This document shows positions 60,243 to 64,000 of a stretch of 64,000 bases of DNA, in pieces. Every line of letters starts with the position of its first letter. The first letter of the stretch is position 1. Location: contig NZ_BSDE01000008.1 of the NCBI RefSeq assembly GCF_030268085.1, positions 62,001 through 126,000 on the forward strand, given 5' to 3'. Below the pieces are notes generated by a model. That model was not told where the DNA came from. It worked only from the letters and a program-made list of their open reading frames with translations, and made no database searches. The stretch comes from Geothrix limicola (lineage in GTDB: Bacteria > Acidobacteriota > Holophagae > Holophagales > Holophagaceae). The translations under genes were made by a program, and so were the position numbers.

Positions 60243-61677
60243 GGTCCACTATCTGGTCGCCCTCACGCTGGGGCTGTTCCTCGTCTTCGGCTACCTCGTC
60301 GCCACGGGCTCGGGGCGGGTTTCCACCTTCGGCTGGGCGCTGTTCGCCGTGACGGCCCTCCTGCTGGGGCTGACCCTCTATACGGTCCATCGCGTCCTGC
60401 TGGCCATCAAAAACCTCACGAAGAACCTGAAGGCCGCCGCCGATGGCAACCTCGACCAGCGGATGACGGGCATCAAGAAGGGCGCGGCCACGGGTGAACT
60501 GGCCTGGGCCCTCAACGACCTGCTGGATCAGCAGGAGGCCTACTTCCGTGAAGTGTTCTCCGCCTTCGACCACGCGAGCCAGGGCAAGACCTTCCGGCTC
60601 GCCATGGACCAGGGCCTTCACGGGGCCTTCAAGGACGCCATGACCCGGGTGAACGTCTCCGTGGAAAGCCTCGGCCAGGTGCAGCACATGGCCATCAAGG
60701 AACGCCTCATCGCCCGCATCACCGATCTCAATTCCGGCAACCTCATCGAAAACCTGAAGTCCATCCAGGAATACCTGATGAGCATGACGCAGGAATTGGG
60801 CGTGGTGGGCCAGATCTCGAAGGAGACGGCCCAGGAGGCCGAGGGCAGCCGAACCACCATCGAGAACCTGGTGGCCAACCTCAACCAGGTGGCCGAGATG
60901 ATCGCCCAGACCAACGCCCAGACCACGCTGCTCCACGAGAAGGGCGACGAGATCAACCAGATCGTCCAGGTCATCACCGACGTGGCGGACCGCACCAACC
61001 TGCTGGCCCTGAATGCCGCCATCGAGGCCGCCCACGCGGGAGAGATCGGCAAGGGCTTCGCCGTCGTCGCCGAAGAGGTGCGCACCCTCTCCGAAAACAC
61101 CAAGGACGCCGCGGCCTCCATCGCGGCCACCATCGAATCCTTCGGGGAAGCCACCAGCCGGATGATCAAGGATTCAGAGCAGGTGAAGGAGATCGCCGAA
61201 GGCAGCCGGAACGCCGTGCGCGACTTCCGCTCCCAGGTGCTGAAGTTCGCCGATTCCGCCAAGACCTCCATGGTCCAGGTGGATAAGGCCCAGGACTTCA
61301 GCTTCGCCTCCCTGGTCAAGGTGGACCACTTCCTCTTCAAGCAGAACGGCTACCGCGTGCTGCACCAGGGGCCCGATTCCCCCGAAGCCCGCGCCATCCG
61401 CACCGACCACCGCGAGTGCCGGCTGGGCGCCTGGTACTACCAGGGCCAGGGGGCCGAGCAGTATTCCCACGTGCCATCCTTCCATCGGCTGGAGACCCCC
61501 CATGCGGGCGTCCACGCCAGCATTCAGGAGGCCGTCAACCTGCTGGGCACCTCCTGGGACAAGGACGAAGCGCTACAGAACCGCATCTTCAGCCACTTCG
61601 AATCCGCCGAACGCGCCAGCGAGGAAGTGGTCCACATCCTCGACCAGATGCTCGACGAGCGGCACCGCGAACTCTGA
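60217..61677 (+). CDS. Chemoreceptor with CZB zinc-binding domain
   Basis: A 486-aa methyl-accepting protein. Two TM segments (about 10-30 and 35-57) are joined by a few residues only, so there is no periplasmic sensor. A HAMP-like part (about 58-115), the signalling domain with [21 protein letters not shown] and [17 protein letters not shown], then a C-terminal CZB domain (about 365-480) follow. Its ligands are a His in [22 protein letters not shown] and [11 protein letters not shown] domains bind zinc and sense hypochlorite or zinc in other bacteria. Sensing is therefore cytosolic, perhaps with the overlapping PAS protein. Confidence 0.9.
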   Translation: MKNLSLGSRVHYLVALTLGLFLVFGYLVATGSGRVSTFGWALFAVTALLLGLTLYTVHRVLLAIKNLTKNLKAAADGNLDQRMTGIKKGAATGELAWALNDLLDQQEAYFREVFSAFDHASQGKTFRLAMDQGLHGAFKDAMTRVNVSVESLGQVQHMAIKERLIARITDLNSGNLIENLKSIQEYLMSMTQELGVVGQISKETAQEAEGSRTTIENLVANLNQVAEMIAQTNAQTTLLHEKGDEINQIVQVITDVADRTNLLALNAAIEAAHAGEIGKGFAVVAEEVRTLSENTKDAAASIAATIESFGEATSRMIKDSEQVKEIAEGSRNAVRDFRSQVLKFADSAKTSMVQVDKAQDFSFASLVKVDHFLFKQNGYRVLHQGPDSPEARAIRTDHRECRLGAWYYQGQGAEQYSHVPSFHRLETPHAGVHASIQEAVNLLGTSWDKDEALQNRIFSHFESAERASEEVVHILDQMLDERHREL

Positions 61678-61678
61678 C

Positions 61679-62371
61679 CTACTTCACACCCGTGTGAAGG
61701 GCCACGATACCCCCTGTGAGGTTCGTCCAGCGGACCTCGCGGAAGCCCGCGCTTTTCAGTTCCTCCGCCAGGGAGGGCTGGTCCGGGAAGCTGCGGATGC
61801 TTTCGGGCAGGTAGGTGTAGGCCGAATCGTCGCCGCTGATCCAGGCGCCGATACGCGGCAGCACCCGCAGGCTGTACCAGTTGTAGAAGGCCTTCAGGCC
61901 CGGCCAGACCGGCGTGCTGAATTCGAGGATCGTGAGCTGGCCGCCGGGGCGCAGGACGCGCAGGAATTCGGCGTAGGCCAGGGGACGCTGCTCCACGTTG
62001 CGGATGCCGTAGCAGATGGTGAGCCCGTCGAAGCTCGCATCGCGGAAGGGCAGGCGCTGGGCGTCCGCATCGCTGGAGGCCCAGATCTTCGAGGCGAGGC
62101 CCTTGCGCGCGAACTTGGCCGGCCCCAGGCGCAGCATGGCGTGGGTGAAATCGGTGCTCACCACGTCCGCGCCCCGGCGCGCGAGGGCCAGACTGGAATC
62201 GCCGGTGCCCGCCGCCACGTCGAGGAAGCGCTTCCCCGGCGCCGCGCCACTGACCCGGGCCATGCGCCACCACCACCAGAAGTCCACGCCGCCGGACAGG
62301 ACGTGGTTCAAGACATCGTACTTTCCGGCAATGGCCGAAAACATCTGCTGCACATCACGGCCTTCCGGCAT
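61679..62371 (-). CDS. ubiE: Demethylmenaquinone methyltransferase UbiE/MenG
   Basis: A 230-aa SAM-dependent C-methyltransferase, last step of menaquinone (or ubiquinone) synthesis. MFSAIAGKYDVLNHVLSGG, the SAM motif FLDVAAGTGDSS, GIRNVEQRPLAYAEFLRVL and YLPESIRSFP are family signatures. The start ATG 62371 has AGGAGG 5 bases upstream; the frame to 62485 is rejected. It converges with the chemoreceptor gene and is divergent from the second acyl-CoA dehydrogenase. Quinone type is inferred; menaquinone fits an anaerobe. Confidence 0.93.
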   Translation of the reverse strand: MPEGRDVQQMFSAIAGKYDVLNHVLSGGVDFWWWWRMARVSGAAPGKRFLDVAAGTGDSSLALARRGADVVSTDFTHAMLRLGPAKFARKGLASKIWASSDADAQRLPFRDASFDGLTICYGIRNVEQRPLAYAEFLRVLRPGGQLTILEFSTPVWPGLKAFYNWYSLRVLPRIGAWISGDDSAYTYLPESIRSFPDQPSLAEELKSAGFREVRWTNLTGGIVALHTGVK

Positions 62372-62518
62372 CCAACCTCCTGGCACCTTCCATTGAACCA
62401 GACCAGATGGCCCCGTGGCGGTCCCCCCGGACAGCCTTATCCCCATTGACCAGAGGTAGAGGCTAGCCAAGCGGCCTCCGACCACCCATCTTGGACCCTA
62501 CCCAATCCGGAGGACCCA

Positions 62519-64000
62519 ATGAGCACCGCTGCTGCAGAGCAGGTCAAGGGAGGCAGTTTCCTGCTGACCCCCATCGGGGCGATGCCCCAGTTCACCCCTG
62601 AGGATTTCGGCGACGAGGCCAAGGAATTCGCCCGGGCCGCCAAGGATTTCATCCAGGGCGAGGTGCTGCCCAAGGACGAGGAGATCGACAAGCTCAACCT
62701 CCCCCTCACGGTCGAGCTCATGAAGAAGGCCGGCGAACTGGGCCTGCTGGGCCTGGAGGTTCCAGAAGCCTACGAGGGCATGGACGTCGACAAGCGCACG
62801 GCCATGCTCGTGCTCGAGGAGATGAGCAAGCAGGGCAGCTTCGCCGTGACCTACAGCGCCAATACGGGCATCGGCACCCTGCCCATCGTCTACTTCGGCA
62901 CCGAGGCCCAGAAGAGGACCTACCTGCCCAAGCTCGCCACCGGCGAGTGGCTGGCCGCCTACGCGCTGACCGAGGCCGGCAGCGGATCCGACGCGCTCGG
63001 GGCGAAGGCCACGGCCGTGCTCGACGGGGACAGCTGGGTGCTGAACGGCACCAAGATGTGGATCACCAACGCCGGCTTCGCCGATGTCTTCGTGATCTTC
63101 GCCAAGGTGGACGGCCAGCAGTTCAGCGCCTTCATCGTCGAAAAGACCGATCCCGGCATCAGCACCGGCGCCGAGGAAAAGAAGCTGGGCATCAAGGGCA
63201 GCTCCACCCGCACCGTCATCCTCGAGAACTGCCGCATCCCCAAGGACCGCCTGCTCGGCGAAATCGGCAAGGGCCACAAGATCGCCTTCGGCATCCTCAA
63301 CATCGGCCGCTTCAAGCTGGGTGTGGGCAGCCAGGGAGGCATGAAGCGGATCCTGGAATACGCCATCCGCTACACCACCGAGCGCCAGCAGTTCGGCAAG
63401 TCCATCAACTCCTTCGGCCTCATCCAGCAGAAGCTGGCGGACATGGCCACCAAGATCTTCGTGTGCGAGGCCATGAACTTCCGCACGGTGGGCTACATCG
63501 ACGAGGCCCTCCACGGCACCAGCTGGGACAGCCCCACGGCCGGCGCCGACAAGATGGCCGCCATCGATGAATACACCATCGAATGCAGCATCTCCAAGGT
63601 CTGGGCCAGCGAAGCCCTCTTCTTCGTGGCGGACGAGGCCGTGCAGGCCTTCGGCGGCTACGGCTTCAGCGCCGAGTACCCCCCCGAGAAGGCCCTGCGC
63701 GACTGCCGCATCAACCGCATCTTCGAGGGCACCAACGAGATCAACCGCCTCCTCATCGCCGGCACGCTGCTCAAGCGCGCCATGAAGGGCGACCTACCCC
63801 TCATGCAGTTCGGCCAGCAGGTGGCCAAGGAGATCTCGAACCCCGTCAAGGCCGAAACCTTCACGGGCCCCCTCGCCCGCCTCAAGCACGGTGTGGAACT
63901 GAGCAAGCGCCAGTGCATGCTGGCGGCGGGCCTCGCGGTGCAGGTGCTGGGCCAGAAGCTCATCGACAACCAGGAGGTCATGGCCCGCATGAGCAACATG
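62519..64000 (+). CDS. Long-form acyl-CoA dehydrogenase, copy 2 (3' end outside window)
   Basis: The 494 visible codons run to the window edge without a stop. The start ATG 62519 follows GGAGG. It is a close paralogue of the gene at 57896: the same motifs YALTEAGSGSDALGAK, WITNAGFADVFVIFAKV, TERQQFGKSINSFGLIQQKL and RIFEGTNEINRLL, with the catalytic Glu at the same residue number (403). The C-terminal extension begins (MKGDLPLMQFGQQ) but is cut. It is a FAD-dependent beta-oxidation enzyme of unknown chain-length preference. The two copies flank ubiE and the receptor pair. Confidence 0.92.
   Translation, partial: MSTAAAEQVKGGSFLLTPIGAMPQFTPEDFGDEAKEFARAAKDFIQGEVLPKDEEIDKLNLPLTVELMKKAGELGLLGLEVPEAYEGMDVDKRTAMLVLEEMSKQGSFAVTYSANTGIGTLPIVYFGTEAQKRTYLPKLATGEWLAAYALTEAGSGSDALGAKATAVLDGDSWVLNGTKMWITNAGFADVFVIFAKVDGQQFSAFIVEKTDPGISTGAEEKKLGIKGSSTRTVILENCRIPKDRLLGEIGKGHKIAFGILNIGRFKLGVGSQGGMKRILEYAIRYTTERQQFGKSINSFGLIQQKLADMATKIFVCEAMNFRTVGYIDEALHGTSWDSPTAGADKMAAIDEYTIECSISKVWASEALFFVADEAVQAFGGYGFSAEYPPEKALRDCRINRIFEGTNEINRLLIAGTLLKRAMKGDLPLMQFGQQVAKEISNPVKAETFTGPLARLKHGVELSKRQCMLAAGLAVQVLGQKLIDNQEVMARMSNM

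Noticed and set aside
1-64000. CRISPR arrays, rRNA and tRNA genes
   Set aside because: No regularly spaced repeats with unique spacers and no rRNA or tRNA signature was seen on either strand by reading; a tRNA or covariance scan was not possible.

Overview
The window is 64 kb of a high-G+C bacterial chromosome. Gene content suggests an anaerobic, chemotactic, pilus-bearing Gram-negative, most like Acidobacteriota of the Holophaga/Geothrix type. The reasons are a complete trimeric [FeFe]-hydrogenase locus with its maturases, PilT, menaquinone-type UbiE/MenG, many sensor kinases and a multi-CheW chemotaxis operon. This placement is inferred from gene content; no rRNA or tRNA gene was seen.

Bases 1 to about 11.9 kb are accessory DNA. 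The left edge holds the end of a HEPN-domain (ApeA-like) gene and two tandem DUF3768 genes. A satellite-like module follows: a small PKFG-type protein, an IS1595-like transposase homologue that has lost its catalytic motif, a large primase-zinc-helicase (VapE-type) protein, a spacer with two 34-bp direct repeats, an orphan 523-aa protein, and a tyrosine integrase. To the right are an AT-richer OLD-like ATPase/TOPRIM gene and a small Cys/His protein. No att site was found, so the island limits are not fixed.

From 12 to 25 kb come housekeeping, signalling and secreted proteins: SprT-like protease, HAD 5'-nucleotidase, hybrid histidine kinase, DegT aminotransferase, two paralogous secreted EXORDIUM/Phi_1 proteins sharing a 24-bp upstream element, a DsbA-like protein, two histidine kinases, and an ECF sigma factor with a ChrR-type anti-sigma factor.

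Bases 25.1-33.5 kb are hydG-hydF-hydE-hydB-hydA-hydC: three H-cluster maturases followed by a trimeric, NAD-linked, probably electron-bifurcating hydrogenase. HydA has Ser instead of Cys in the L1 motif, and HydB has a doubled N-terminal thioredoxin-like domain.

Bases 33.5-44 kb hold a GlxA-type regulator with a secreted DJ-1 protein, rsmI, a GAF/degenerate-GGDEF protein, a YdcF-like protein, typA, pilT, an HU/IHF protein, a YbeD-like protein and a chemoreceptor. Bases 44.3-51.8 kb hold asnS and a six-gene chemotaxis operon (pilZ-cheY-cheZ-cheW3-cheA-cheW/cheZ) with unusual domain arrangements. Bases 51.9-55.5 kb are pyrR-pyrB-ORF6N-gpmI. The right end carries a Cache/PAS sensor, a P-loop protein, two long paralogous acyl-CoA dehydrogenases, a PAS protein overlapping a CZB chemoreceptor, and ubiE/menG.
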